29,809 bases of DNA from DTDX01 sp964608455 (GCA_964608455.1 CAZSNM010000013.1:1-29809), one strand, 5' to 3'; counted from the first letter of the stretch, positions 15,753 to 23,690 are shown. The notes: a model not told the origin generated them from the letters alone. Made by a program: numbers and translations.

Positions 15753-16079
15753 TTCTATTGAAATTTTTTTCCAATATTTTGAAGCATTCATTAATGCTGC
15801 TGAAGATGTTATTTTTTCATTTAACTCCTCTAATGTTAATGGTATGGCTTCTATATGAGGTTTAATTTTTTTTCTCCATTGAATTTCCTCTATAATATCG
15901 ATTCTTTTTATAAAAGGTAAATTTTTAAAATCTTGAGAAACAATTATAACATCTATATCGCTATGTTTAAGCCAGTCTCCTCGAATGCTGCTTCCAAAAA
16001 CATAAACAAAATCAACTTTTATTTTTTCAGATAAACCTTCTATAAGCGTTTTTATTATTGCTTCAATATTTTCTCGCAT
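15747..16079 (-). CDS. MNT minimal nucleotidyltransferase (antitoxin type)
   Basis: 110 residues. The nucleotidyltransferase motif FVYVFGSSIRGDWLKHSDID followed by VIIVS provides GS and DxD, the metal- and NTP-binding residues. The remainder is a short alpha/beta region. MntA-type partners of HEPN toxins either AMPylate the toxin or bind it. The start is ATG 16079, which overlaps the HEPN stop by 25 nt, as usual for these pairs. Unlike the pair at 1.7-2.5 kb, both frames here are intact. Confidence 0.85.
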   Translation of the reverse strand: MRENIEAIIKTLIEGLSEKIKVDFVYVFGSSIRGDWLKHSDIDVIIVSQDFKNLPFIKRIDIIEEIQWRKKIKPHIEAIPLTLEELNEKITSSAALMNASKYWKKISIEK

Positions 16080-16462
16080 TCATTAATCACCATTTCAGCG
16101 ATTTTAACAGCTTTTTCAGCTTCTTCCCTATCTACAGATTCGCTTGGTAAACCATTAGCTGCATCAGGATATCTTGTCACCGTATAATACTTGTTTAAAG
16201 TATATAGTTTTTCTTCAAGTTCATTTGATAAAGAAAAGTTTTGTTCTTTCAATAATAAATAAAGTTCAGTAACCGTATGTATTTTGGGCGGTTCCTCCCT
16301 TTTTACAACAAAAAAAAGTGCTTTAAATATTTTTTCAACAGCTTGTTGAGCAAAGAAAGCTGCTCTAAACCATCTTTTTCTTAATAAAGCATCTTTAGCA
16401 TCCTCTAAATCTTCATAACTAGCTTTCAACCATAATTGAGCTTCTCTACGCATATGATTCAC
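16055..16462 (-). CDS. HEPN-domain protein (toxin type)
   Basis: 135 residues. Helical HEPN fold with QLWLKASYEDLEDAKDALLR and AFFAQQAVEKIFKALFFVV near the N-terminus and NKYYTVTRYPDAANGLP in the C-terminal part. I do not see a clear RxxxxH RNase motif, so ribonuclease activity is uncertain. GTG 16462 or ATG 16453 can start it. A CTTATATG box near 16490 puts the transcript start close to these codons, suggesting a nearly leaderless mRNA. The pair sits inside the coenzyme cluster and on the opposite strand, so it looks like an insertion between the H4MPT and methanofuran parts. Confidence 0.8.
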   Translation of the reverse strand: MNHMRREAQLWLKASYEDLEDAKDALLRKRWFRAAFFAQQAVEKIFKALFFVVKREEPPKIHTVTELYLLLKEQNFSLSNELEEKLYTLNKYYTVTRYPDAANGLPSESVDREEAEKAVKIAEMVINECEKILKQ

Positions 16463-16552
16463 TATTATATTGAAATATTAAAAGTAAACATATAAGGTTT
16501 TTTAAAATATTATTAAAAATAGTTAGTAAGCTTTTAAGGAGGAAGAAAAATT

Positions 16553-16915
16553 TTGAAAAATCTTTTGCCTCAAGTATTTAGGAAAAGGCTTATTATAGAA
16601 GGGTTTTATGAAGCTAATATAAGTAAGGAGTTTATTAAAAAATTTCTTAGGGATTTATCTGATTTTTTAAAAATGAATGTTATAACTGAACCTTTAATTT
16701 TTTCTCCAGAAGAAAAAAGTGATGTTCATAAAGGTTTAGGAGGTTTTATGGCTTGGGTTGAATCTGGAGTAGCTTTATATACTTGGAGTATATACAAATT
16801 TTTTACACTTGATATTTATTCATGCAAAGATTTTAATTTAGAGGAAACTATAACCTTCATTAAAAAATATTTAAAGGCTTCCAAGCTTGTTTATGAAGAG
16901 GTTAAATATAGTTAA
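16553..16915 (+). CDS. S-adenosylmethionine-decarboxylase-like (SpeD-fold) protein
   Basis: 120 residues starting at TTG 16553, with AGGAGG about 9 bases upstream. Size and pattern match small SpeD: RLIIEGFYEAN near the N-terminus resembles the HLVAEFYEC region, and WVESGVALYTWSIYKFFTLD then IYSCKDF aligns with the SpeD processing and catalytic segment. The self-cleavage Glu-Ser pair is present (Glu70-Ser71), so a pyruvoyl group could form, and the catalytic Cys is present (Cys91). The residues after the Ser differ: Gly72 instead of His, and Tyr76 where SpeD has the His needed for processing. The upstream Ser is Gly. It may be a paralog acting on another substrate or an inactive homolog. It precedes the HisA-like gene and mfnD-F by 93 nt. 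Confidence 0.7.
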   Translation: MKNLLPQVFRKRLIIEGFYEANISKEFIKKFLRDLSDFLKMNVITEPLIFSPEEKSDVHKGLGGFMAWVESGVALYTWSIYKFFTLDIYSCKDFNLEETITFIKKYLKASKLVYEEVKYS

Positions 16916-17008
16916 AGCGTTTGCTTTAATTCAAAAAGCTTCCATTTTTACTTTCATTTTTATTTAATTAAAATAAATTAAGGGTTTAAGTTATATGAGG
17001 TTTGCTTA

Positions 17009-17734
17009 ATGAAGGTTATTCCAGTTGCAGATATTAAAAATGGTTTGGTTGTATGGGCTAAAATGGGTTTGAGGGAAAAGTATAAACCTCTTAAAAGTTG
17101 GTTATGTCCATCTTCAAATTTATTAATGCTTATTAAAAATTTAAGGGAAATAGGTTTTAAAGAAGTTTATTTAGCTGATTTAGATGCTATAGCTGGTAAA
17201 CCTAAAAATTTTAAGCTTTACAATGAAATAAGCAAATTAATGAATTTAATTTTGGATTGCGGTATAGAGAAATTAAATGAAATTGAGGAATGCTTAAATG
17301 CAGGGGTTTACAAAGTTGTTTTAGCTACTGAAGTTATGCCAAGCCTTGAATTAGCTAAGGAAGCTGTTAAAAAATTTGATTTAAACAATATTGTTTTAAG
17401 TTTAGATCTTAAAGATGGTGTTGTTTTATCGCATTTAAAAGAGCTTTCAAGTTTAAACCCTTTAAATTGCTTAAAGGTTTTTTCTAAAATTGGTTTTAAG
17501 GAATGTTTAATTATAGATGTAGCTAAAGTTGGATCCTTTAAAGGATTGGATTTAACGCTTCTAGAAAAAATAAAGAGGGAAATTAATTTAAAGATTTATG
17601 CTGGTGGAGGAATTAAAAACTTAAATGATCTTTTAGAATTAAAGCGTATAGGAGTGGATGGCGCTTTAATAGCTTCAGCACTTCATGAAAAATTAATTTC
17701 TTTAAGCGATCTTAAAAGCTATGGGTTTATTTAA
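17009..17734 (+). CDS. HisA/HisF-related TIM-barrel protein (TIGR00734 type)
   Basis: 241 residues. MKVIPVADIKNGLVVWAKMG is the HisA-like beginning (Asp in the first strand), followed by EVYLADLDAIAG, LSLDLKDGVVLS and the phosphate-binding end KIYAGGGIKNLNDLLELKRI and GVDGALIASALHEK. This group is related to HisA/HisF but occurs mainly in H4MPT-using archaea and methylotrophs, near coenzyme genes, and has no firmly assigned reaction that I know of. A sugar-phosphate or phosphoryl-furan isomerisation would suit the fold. The stop codon is followed immediately by the mfnD start, with no spacer, so it belongs to the methanofuran operon. True HisA is a less likely alternative because no his genes are nearby. 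Confidence 0.78.
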   Translation: MKVIPVADIKNGLVVWAKMGLREKYKPLKSWLCPSSNLLMLIKNLREIGFKEVYLADLDAIAGKPKNFKLYNEISKLMNLILDCGIEKLNEIEECLNAGVYKVVLATEVMPSLELAKEAVKKFDLNNIVLSLDLKDGVVLSHLKELSSLNPLNCLKVFSKIGFKECLIIDVAKVGSFKGLDLTLLEKIKREINLKIYAGGGIKNLNDLLELKRIGVDGALIASALHEKLISLSDLKSYGFI

Positions 17735-18904
17735 TTGAAGCCTTTAAAAATTTTGGTTTTTGAAGCTGCTTCAGCAGGTTTATTTAAAATTGAAAAAGCT
17801 AATTTAAGCATTATTTCTGAAGGTTTAACAATGCTTTCAGCTTTAACTAAAGATTTGATTAAAGCAGGATGTAAAACCTCGGTAGTTTTAAATAAAAATT
17901 TAATCGATTATCTTAATGTTAAAGCTAAAGTTTTTAAAGTTGAAAAATTAAATTTCTTTTTTTTAAAGCGGATAGCTAAAAATCATGATTTCACATATGT
18001 AATAGCGCCTGAAACAAACAATATGCTTTCAAAAATTCTTGAGAATCTTGAAGGTTTACATTTAAATTCAAGCATTGAAGCCGTTAGGTTAACCTCAAAT
18101 AAAAAAGCTTTAGCAGCTATTTTAAAAGAAAAGGGCTTGAATACACCTAGAATTTTTAATCAAGAAAACTTAAAGGATTTAAATTTTCCATTAATTGTTA
18201 AACCTTATTTAAGCAGCGGATGCGAAGGTTTAAAAATAATTAAAAACCTTAAAGAATTAAAACAAGCTTTAAGCTTGCTTAAAAATAATGTGATTATTCA
18301 AGAGTTTATTAAAGGTGTTCCAGCAAGCGTTTCTTTAATTTCAAATGGATTAAAAGTGAAAGCTTTAGCCTTAAATAGGCAATTTATAAAATTTAATAAT
18401 TCAGAATATTTAGGTGGTTTTACACCTTTTAATCATAAATTAAAGTTTAAAGCTTTAAAAGCAGCTGAAAAAACTGTTAAAGCTTTTAAAGGTTTAAAAG
18501 GTTATATAGGTGTCGACTTAATTCTTTCAAAAAATGGCCCTTACATTATTGAAATTAACCCTAGATTAACTGTTTCATATGCAGGTTTAAGCAAAGTTTC
18601 AAAATTTAATTTAGCAAAATTAATTATAGCTTCAAGTTTAGGAGAAAATGCTGAAGCTAAATTAAATTTTAAAGCTTCATGCTTTTTCCGAAAAACATTA
18701 TTTAAAAATTTAACTAAAGAATTTACTTGGAAAACAACATGTTTAAAAGAGTTTTTAACTCCACCTATAGGTGGAGTTAAAAACTTTAATGAAGGCTATG
18801 GTTTTATAGCTGTGATGGCAAATAACATTTTTGAAGCTGAAAAAAAATATTTTGATTTAATTAAAAAGATAAGTAATGAAGTTAAGGCGGTTTATAAATG
18901 GTGA
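17735..18904 (+). CDS. mfnD: Tyramine--L-glutamate ligase
   Basis: 389-residue ATP-grasp enzyme that joins glutamate to tyramine in methanofuran biosynthesis. The N-terminal ILVFEAASAGLFKIEKANLS matches the MfnD beginning. The ATP-grasp core includes FPLIVKPYLSSGCEGLKIIK (ATP-binding Lys and glycine-rich loop, about 150-170), VIIQEFIKGVPASVSLIS, and GYIGVDLIL...YIIEINPRLTVSYAGL, where Glu and Asn are the metal ligands. The start TTG 17735 directly follows the stop of the HisA-like gene, and the end overlaps mfnF by 7 nt. A perfect 36-nt palindrome lies in its coding sequence at 18750-18785, covering residues of about 339-350 (FLTPPIGGVKN). The tyramine must come from a decarboxylase not recognised here. 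Confidence 0.85.
   Translation: MKPLKILVFEAASAGLFKIEKANLSIISEGLTMLSALTKDLIKAGCKTSVVLNKNLIDYLNVKAKVFKVEKLNFFFLKRIAKNHDFTYVIAPETNNMLSKILENLEGLHLNSSIEAVRLTSNKKALAAILKEKGLNTPRIFNQENLKDLNFPLIVKPYLSSGCEGLKIIKNLKELKQALSLLKNNVIIQEFIKGVPASVSLISNGLKVKALALNRQFIKFNNSEYLGGFTPFNHKLKFKALKAAEKTVKAFKGLKGYIGVDLILSKNGPYIIEINPRLTVSYAGLSKVSKFNLAKLIIASSLGENAEAKLNFKASCFFRKTLFKNLTKEFTWKTTCLKEFLTPPIGGVKNFNEGYGFIAVMANNIFEAEKKYFDLIKKISNEVKAVYKW
18750..18785. repeat. Perfect 36-nt palindrome within mfnD
   Basis: Two 18-nt halves are exact reverse complements with no spacer (first half 18750-18767, second 18768-18785). The core arms CTCCACC/GGTGGAG are flanked by T-run and A-run. The DNA encodes an unbroken part of MfnD. 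The mRNA or DNA could form a strong hairpin or cruciform here. Confidence 0.85.
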
Positions 18905-19962
18905 AAGTTTTAGGTTTAGATGTTGGAGGAGCAAATATAAAAGCTGCATATATAAAAACAGAAAATAAAATTTTAAAAGATGTTAAAGTTTTAACAGAAT
19001 ATTTTCCAATTTGGAAGAGGGGGAAAGAAAATTTAGAAAAACCTTTAAAACAAATAAAAAATAGTTTTTCAAATATTGATTTGCTAACTTTAACTATGAC
19101 AGCTGAGCTTTCAGATGCTTACTTTTCTAAAAGAGAAGGAGTTTTGCATATTCTTAATGTTATAAAAAATGTTTTTTCAAATATTGAGGCAAAAGTTTTA
19201 AATGTGAAAGGTGAGCTTTTAACAATTGAAGAAGCTAAAAACAAGCCTTTAGAAGTTGCTGCAGCAAACTGGTTTGCTACAGGATGGTTAGTTTCAAAAT
19301 TAAGTAAAAATTGCATAGTTATTGATGTTGGAAGCACAACAACATCAATAATTCCTGTTTTAAATGGGAATGTTGCTGCTAAAGGAAAAAATGATTTAGA
19401 AAAACTTATTTTAGGAGAATTAGTTTATACAGGAGTTTTAAGAACTAACGTTGCAACTATAGTTTCTAAAGTTCCTGTAAAAGGAAAACTTGTTAATGTT
19501 TCCTCAGAGTTTTTCGCTCAATCTGGAGATGTTCATTTAATTCTTGAAAATATAAATCAAAATGATTATACGGTTGATACTCCTGATGGTAGAGGTGTTT
19601 CGTTAAATGAGGCTGCAGCTAGATTAGCAAGAGTTGTATGCGCTGATTTAGAGCTTTTAACATTTAATGAAGTGAAAGCTATTGCCAAATATGTTTATGA
19701 AGCTCAAATTGAACAAATAGTTAAGGGATTAAAAAAGGTTGTTAAGCATTTTCCAATCCTTAAATTTAAACCAGCTTATGTAGCTGGGTTAGGTGGAAAA
19801 ATTTTAGCTTGGAAAGCTCTTGAAAAAGCAGGTTTTAAAACTTTAAGAGAATTATCAAGTTTTATAGGTGTGTCAGAGGCCAAAGCTGCTCCAGCATTTA
19901 GTTTAGCACTTATGGGAGCTGAAGCTTTAGAGGGTGAAATTAAAAAATGGAGGCTGTATTAA
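18898..19962 (+). CDS. mfnF: Methanofuran biosynthesis protein MfnF (furan-amine synthase, hydantoinase-like fold)
   Basis: 354 residues with an actin-like/hydantoinase-A ATPase fold. LGLDVGGANIKAAYI (4-18) is phosphate loop 1, IDVGSTTTSIIPV is loop 2 (about 141-153), and YVAGLGGKILAWKAL is the adenosine motif. The family (H4MPT-linked C1 transfer pathway protein) was shown in Methanocaldococcus to couple the aminomethylfuran phosphate unit with gamma-glutamyltyramine, forming the ether-linked APMF-Glu core. The start GTG/ATG region overlaps the end of mfnD, and its last 16 nt overlap mfnE. The order mfnD-mfnF-mfnE follows the pathway: glutamyl-tyramine, coupling, and furan activation. Confidence 0.85.
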   Translation: MVKVLGLDVGGANIKAAYIKTENKILKDVKVLTEYFPIWKRGKENLEKPLKQIKNSFSNIDLLTLTMTAELSDAYFSKREGVLHILNVIKNVFSNIEAKVLNVKGELLTIEEAKNKPLEVAAANWFATGWLVSKLSKNCIVIDVGSTTTSIIPVLNGNVAAKGKNDLEKLILGELVYTGVLRTNVATIVSKVPVKGKLVNVSSEFFAQSGDVHLILENINQNDYTVDTPDGRGVSLNEAAARLARVVCADLELLTFNEVKAIAKYVYEAQIEQIVKGLKKVVKHFPILKFKPAYVAGLGGKILAWKALEKAGFKTLRELSSFIGVSEAKAAPAFSLALMGAEALEGEIKKWRLY

Positions 19963-20588
19963 AGCTTGGAGGGAGCTTAATTAAAAAACCTTTTCAACTT
20001 AAAAAATTATGTATTAAATTAGGTAGGTTAGCTAAAAAAAAGCGTTTAACAATTGTTCCAGGTGGAGGAAAATTCGCTGATGTTGTTAGATTTCTTGATG
20101 AAACCTTTAAGCTTCCAGCTTTAAAAGCTCATGAAATGGCTATTTTAGCAATGGATTTATATGGGCTTTTTTTAGCAAGTTTAACTCCAAATTCTCAACC
20201 AGTTAAATCATTAAGAAAATGCATAAAATTAAGTTGTAAAGGCATTTTACCAATAATTTTACCCTATGAAACTTGTGTAAAAGCAAATTTTAAACCTTCC
20301 TGGGATGTTACTTCAGATACTTTATCAGCCTATATAGCTTCCCTCTTAAAAGCTGAAAAACTAATTTTAGTTAAAGATGTGGATGGCATTTATGATAAAA
20401 AGGGAAGGATCCTTAAAGTTGTTTCTTTAAATTGGCTTAAAAAAAATAAATCTTGTCTAGACAAATTTTTCCCAAAAATTATAGAAAAAGTCAGGATTAA
20501 AAGTTATGTAGTTAACGGTTTTCATCCAGATAGAATAGAAAAAATTTTATTAAATAAGGAAGCTTTATACACGACAATTAAACTTTAA
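19947..20588 (+). CDS. mfnE: [5-(aminomethyl)furan-3-yl]methyl phosphate kinase
   Basis: 213-residue amino-acid-kinase fold. VLKLGGSL (4-11) is the phosphate-binding loop, TIVPGGGKFADVVRFLDE holds the second glycine-rich loop, SDTLSAYIASLL and LILVKDVDGIYDKKG form the ATP and Mg site. MfnE phosphorylates aminomethylfuran phosphate to the diphosphate, which MfnF then uses. Start ATG 19947 lies inside the end of mfnF. It is convergent with mfnB; the two coding ends overlap by 11 bp, so there is no terminator spacer between the opposing transcripts. Confidence 0.85.
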   Translation: MEAVLKLGGSLIKKPFQLKKLCIKLGRLAKKKRLTIVPGGGKFADVVRFLDETFKLPALKAHEMAILAMDLYGLFLASLTPNSQPVKSLRKCIKLSCKGILPIILPYETCVKANFKPSWDVTSDTLSAYIASLLKAEKLILVKDVDGIYDKKGRILKVVSLNWLKKNKSCLDKFFPKIIEKVRIKSYVVNGFHPDRIEKILLNKEALYTTIKL

Positions 20589-21288
20589 CAACTTTAAAAA
20601 GAGATTTTACTTTTTCACTTTTTACTCTTCCATTTAACCAATTTGCTGTATCGCATATGCTTCTTCTTACACCTATTATATCGGCTTTAAGATTTTTAAC
20701 TTTTTCAACGTCATTTAAACCTAATGAGCCAGCTAAAGCAACAGTTAATCCATATTCATGAGCTTCTTTAACCAAATTTCTTAACTCTTCGAAACTTAAA
20801 TAGTAAAAAAGGTTTTTTGAAGATTTATTTTTTATATCTATAAGTATTCCATCAGCTTCAGCTTTTTTAGCTATAATTGGAAGATTAATGGGATTTAATA
20901 AATCTAAAAAAGCATAATCAGCATAACCGCAAATTATAACTTTTACTTTTGAATAAAAATTTTTAACTGCTTTAACTATCCAGCTTGCCATTTTTAAAGC
21001 TTCATTAACAGTTTTTACATTGTAAAGACCAGCTTTCACATAGTTTACACCTAAAGAGGCTGCGCCTAAAGCTGCTAAAGAAGCTGTTCCAGGTAAATTA
21101 GGTAAATCACCTATAGTTGCGCTAACTTCAACTTTTTCTTCAGCAAGCTGAACAATTTTTTTAATTAAAGTTGGATGCGCAGCGCCTAAAGCACCTTCCT
21201 TAGGATTTTTAACATCTAAAATATCGCATCCACCTTTTAAAGCTTCTAAAGCTTCAAATTCATTTATAACGCTAACAAGAAGCTTCAT
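20578..21288 (-). CDS. mfnB: (5-formylfuran-3-yl)methyl phosphate synthase
   Basis: 236-residue TIM-barrel enzyme (DUF556) that makes 4-(hydroxymethyl)-2-furaldehyde phosphate from two glyceraldehyde-3-phosphates, the first furan step to methanofuran. The N-terminal MKLLVSVINEFEALEALKGG, then DILDVKNPKEGALGAAHP, is diagnostic; Lys27 is the Schiff-base lysine position and Lys85 (NYVKAGLY) is the second conserved lysine. GTASLAALGAASLG and GSLGLNDVEKVKNLKADIIG, then VRRSICD, complete the pattern. The aminotransferase MfnC, which follows in the pathway, is not in the window. Transcribed from its own promoter divergently from the alanine-dehydrogenase-like gene. Confidence 0.92.
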   Translation of the reverse strand: MKLLVSVINEFEALEALKGGCDILDVKNPKEGALGAAHPTLIKKIVQLAEEKVEVSATIGDLPNLPGTASLAALGAASLGVNYVKAGLYNVKTVNEALKMASWIVKAVKNFYSKVKVIICGYADYAFLDLLNPINLPIIAKKAEADGILIDIKNKSSKNLFYYLSFEELRNLVKEAHEYGLTVALAGSLGLNDVEKVKNLKADIIGVRRSICDTANWLNGRVKSEKVKSLFKVVKV

Positions 21289-21411
21289 AAAATAAAGATG
21301 TTTAAAACCATGCTTTTAAATCTTTATATGATTTAAAAACAAGATATTTTCATTTGAATTTGCAAAAACATAAATAAGGATGATAAAATTGATTTGATAA
21401 GGTGAAGTACT

Positions 21412-22404
21412 TTGGAAACATTGCTATTAACAGATGAAGAAGTTAAGCAGCTTCTTTCTATGAATGAAGTTCTTCAAGCTGTTGAAAACGCTTTTATTGA
21501 AAAAGGCTTTAAAAGGGTACAAATGCCCCCTAAAGCTTATATTTTTTATTATAATCATGAAGGCGATTTAAGAGTTATGCCTTCTTACCTTGAAAAATAT
21601 GAGCTTTCCGCAGTTAAAATTGTGAATTCTCATCCAAAAAATAGGGAAAAATATGGTTTACCAACAGTTATGGCGATAGTTATTCTTATAGATCCAAAAA
21701 ATGGTTTTCCCCTAGCAATAATGGGAGGAAAAACCTTAACAGAAATGCGAACAGGTGCTGCAGGAGGTGTAGCTGCAAAATATCTTGCAAGAAAAAATTC
21801 GAAAATTGTTGGAATTATTGGTGCTGGTGCTCAAGCTAAAACTCAATTAGCCGGCCTTATTGAAGTATATAAAGGATTTGAAGAAGTAAGAGTATGGAGT
21901 CCAGATGAAACTAAAGAACAATTTATAGCTGAGCTGCAGCCTAAATATGTGGATGTATGCAAAATTATTGCTGCAAAAACTATAAGTGAAGCTGTTGAAA
22001 ATGCAGATATAATTGTTACAGCAACTCCATCAAGACAACCTTTAGTAATGAATGATATGATTAAACCAGGGGTACATTTTAATTGTATAGGAGCTGATGC
22101 ACCTGGAAAAGAAGAGCTTGATCCTAATATTCTAAAAAGAGCTAAAATAGTTGTTGATGATTTGGAACAGGCGATTCATAGCGGAGAAATAAATGTTCCA
22201 TTAAGTAAAGGAATAATAACCAAAAAGGATGTTTATGCAGAGTTAAGCGAAATTGTTATAGGATTAAAACCAGGTAGAGAAAAAAATGAGGAAATAACAG
22301 TTTTTACTTCAACAGGTTTAGCAATTCAAGATGCTGTAACAGCAGAAATTGCTTATCATAAAGCAATAAAGAAAAATATAGGAAAATTTATTAAGCTATT
22401 TTAG
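21412..22404 (+). CDS. Alanine dehydrogenase / ornithine cyclodeaminase family enzyme
   Basis: 330 residues of the ornithine cyclodeaminase/mu-crystallin family. ALTEMRTGAAGGVAAKYLAR-like segment (TLTEMRTGAAGG, Arg113) and Lys69 in AVKIVN are substrate residues. GIIGAGAQAKTQL (134-146) is the NAD(P)-binding Rossmann motif, and CIGADAPGKEELD contains the catalytic Asp. Archaeal members include an alanine dehydrogenase, while others act on ornithine, proline precursors or lysine-derived imines, so the substrate is uncertain. Start is TTG 21412 with AAGGTGA upstream; no better ATG precedes the conserved region. Monocistronic: an inverted repeat overlaps its stop. Confidence 0.83.
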   Translation: METLLLTDEEVKQLLSMNEVLQAVENAFIEKGFKRVQMPPKAYIFYYNHEGDLRVMPSYLEKYELSAVKIVNSHPKNREKYGLPTVMAIVILIDPKNGFPLAIMGGKTLTEMRTGAAGGVAAKYLARKNSKIVGIIGAGAQAKTQLAGLIEVYKGFEEVRVWSPDETKEQFIAELQPKYVDVCKIIAAKTISEAVENADIIVTATPSRQPLVMNDMIKPGVHFNCIGADAPGKEELDPNILKRAKIVVDDLEQAIHSGEINVPLSKGIITKKDVYAELSEIVIGLKPGREKNEEITVFTSTGLAIQDAVTAEIAYHKAIKKNIGKFIKLF

Positions 22405-22418
22405 CTTATAAAGCTAAA
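22400..22418 (+). terminator. Hairpin terminator candidate
   Basis: TTTAGCTT and AAGCTAAA form an 8-bp stem with a three-base loop. It includes the TAG stop codon of the alanine-dehydrogenase-like gene. There is no clear U-tract after it, so it might instead be an mRNA 3'-end structure. Confidence 0.4.
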
Positions 22419-22506
22419 CAAAGCAAAAACTACTTTTAAACAATAATTGTTTTTCATCCAAGTTTATTTCATTATATTATGGTAGGAAAAGAGGGAAATA
22501 TTAAAT

Positions 22507-23259
22507 ATGCTTCAAATAATGATTTTAGGTTCCGCTGGAGCTGGAAAAACAAGTTTAACAGCTAAGTTTGGTGAATGGTTAAGTAAAGAAGGTTTTAAAG
22601 TTATTTATGTGAATTTAGATCCTGGATGCATTTTTTTACCTTATAAACCAAATTTTGATATAAGAAAATACTTTACTGTAAAGGAGCTTATGGAAAAAGA
22701 AGATTTAGGGCCTAACGGCGCCATGATTAAAGCTTCAGAATTAATGCAAGAAAACATTAAAACATTTTTAAGTGAAATCGAAAAATTTAAAGGAGATTTT
22801 ATGCTTATTGATACTCCTGGTCAAAGCGAAATATTTGTTTTTAGACCTTCAGGTCCATTTATAGCAAAGGAATTTAGTTTAAAAGCTCCTACTGTAGGCG
22901 TTTACCTTATAGATCCTTTCTTAGCTGAAACCCCATCAAGCTTAACTTCAGCCTTTTCCTTAGCTTTAGCTTCTCAACTTAGATTGGGAATACCGCTTAT
23001 TTTAGTTCTTAATAAAGCAGATGAAATTAAAAATGAAGATTTAGAAAAAATGATTTCAAACTACGATTATTTAAGGGAAAAAGTTATTCAAGAAAATGTA
23101 GGCGCCATAAAGGATTTAGCAATTCAATTAATTGAGGCTTTAAAAAATTTAGCTTTCGCACAAAGATTAATAAAGGTTTCAGCTAAAACAGGCGAGGGAA
23201 TGCCATACCTTTTTGATTTAATTCATGAAAGCTTATGCGAATGCGGAGATTTAACTTGA
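22507..23259 (+). CDS. GPN-loop GTPase
   Basis: 250-residue SIMIBI GTPase of the archaeal/eukaryotic GPN family (Pyrococcus PAB0955 and eukaryotic Gpn1-3 relatives). G1 is GSAGAGKTS (8-16), VNLDPG (35-40) is next, the defining GPN tripeptide lies at 68-70 (DLGPNGAMI), G3 is DTPGQ (102-106), and G4 is NKAD (169-172). These proteins form dimers; the eukaryotic ones assist RNA polymerase II assembly, while the archaeal function is unclear. ATG 22507 starts the protein right at the first strand. This is the last fully normal-looking housekeeping gene before the decayed region. Confidence 0.92.
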   Translation: MLQIMILGSAGAGKTSLTAKFGEWLSKEGFKVIYVNLDPGCIFLPYKPNFDIRKYFTVKELMEKEDLGPNGAMIKASELMQENIKTFLSEIEKFKGDFMLIDTPGQSEIFVFRPSGPFIAKEFSLKAPTVGVYLIDPFLAETPSSLTSAFSLALASQLRLGIPLILVLNKADEIKNEDLEKMISNYDYLREKVIQENVGAIKDLAIQLIEALKNLAFAQRLIKVSAKTGEGMPYLFDLIHESLCECGDLT

Positions 23260-23413
23260 AAAATTAACCCTTTAATAATAATTTATTAAAGCATGCTTCA
23301 ATAAACTTTTCTCTATGCAAGTTTGCAAAGTTGATTTTAATAATTAATATAAAAATTTACTTTTAAAACGCTGGTTTTAAAGCATTTGAAGCTAAAAAAG
23401 AGGAAAGGTTTTA

Positions 23414-23690
23414 CGCAAATAACGCTGCAATAAGGCTTTCTACACCTCTAGCAACAATAGCTGATACATCAATGACTATAGAAGTTATCGTTATTCCTAT
23501 GGCTATGTTGCCATTTTTAAACTCAACCCATTCATTAACGTCTTTAGTTAATTTATTAAGAACTGAAAGCCCTTATACCGCATAACCATTAGCGGGAACT
23601 AAAGCGATAATAAGTTGAATAAAGTCGATGACAATACCGGCTAAAAGTCCTAAATAATCCAATGATTTCAGTCCCTATAATAACAGCTAC
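23414..23690 (-). pseudogene. Remnant of a DUF350-like membrane protein
   Basis: On the minus strand the sense reads LGLLAGIVIDFIQLIIALVP, then ANGYAV, a TAA stop, GLSVLNKLTKDVNEWVEFKN and GNIAIGITITSIVIDVSAIV, ending RGVESLIAALFA. The hydrophobic segment, a conserved small loop, and GN-A-I-I pattern match one DUF350 repeat. The upstream part (VAVIIGTEIIGLFR) is in another register, so a frameshift and a stop break it. Family assignment is by eye only. Confidence 0.5.

Noticed and set aside
16959..16977. TTTATTT/AAATAAA inverted repeat before the HisA-like gene as a terminator.
   Set aside because: A 7-bp all-AT stem in an AT-rich spacer is expected by chance and may simply be promoter sequence.
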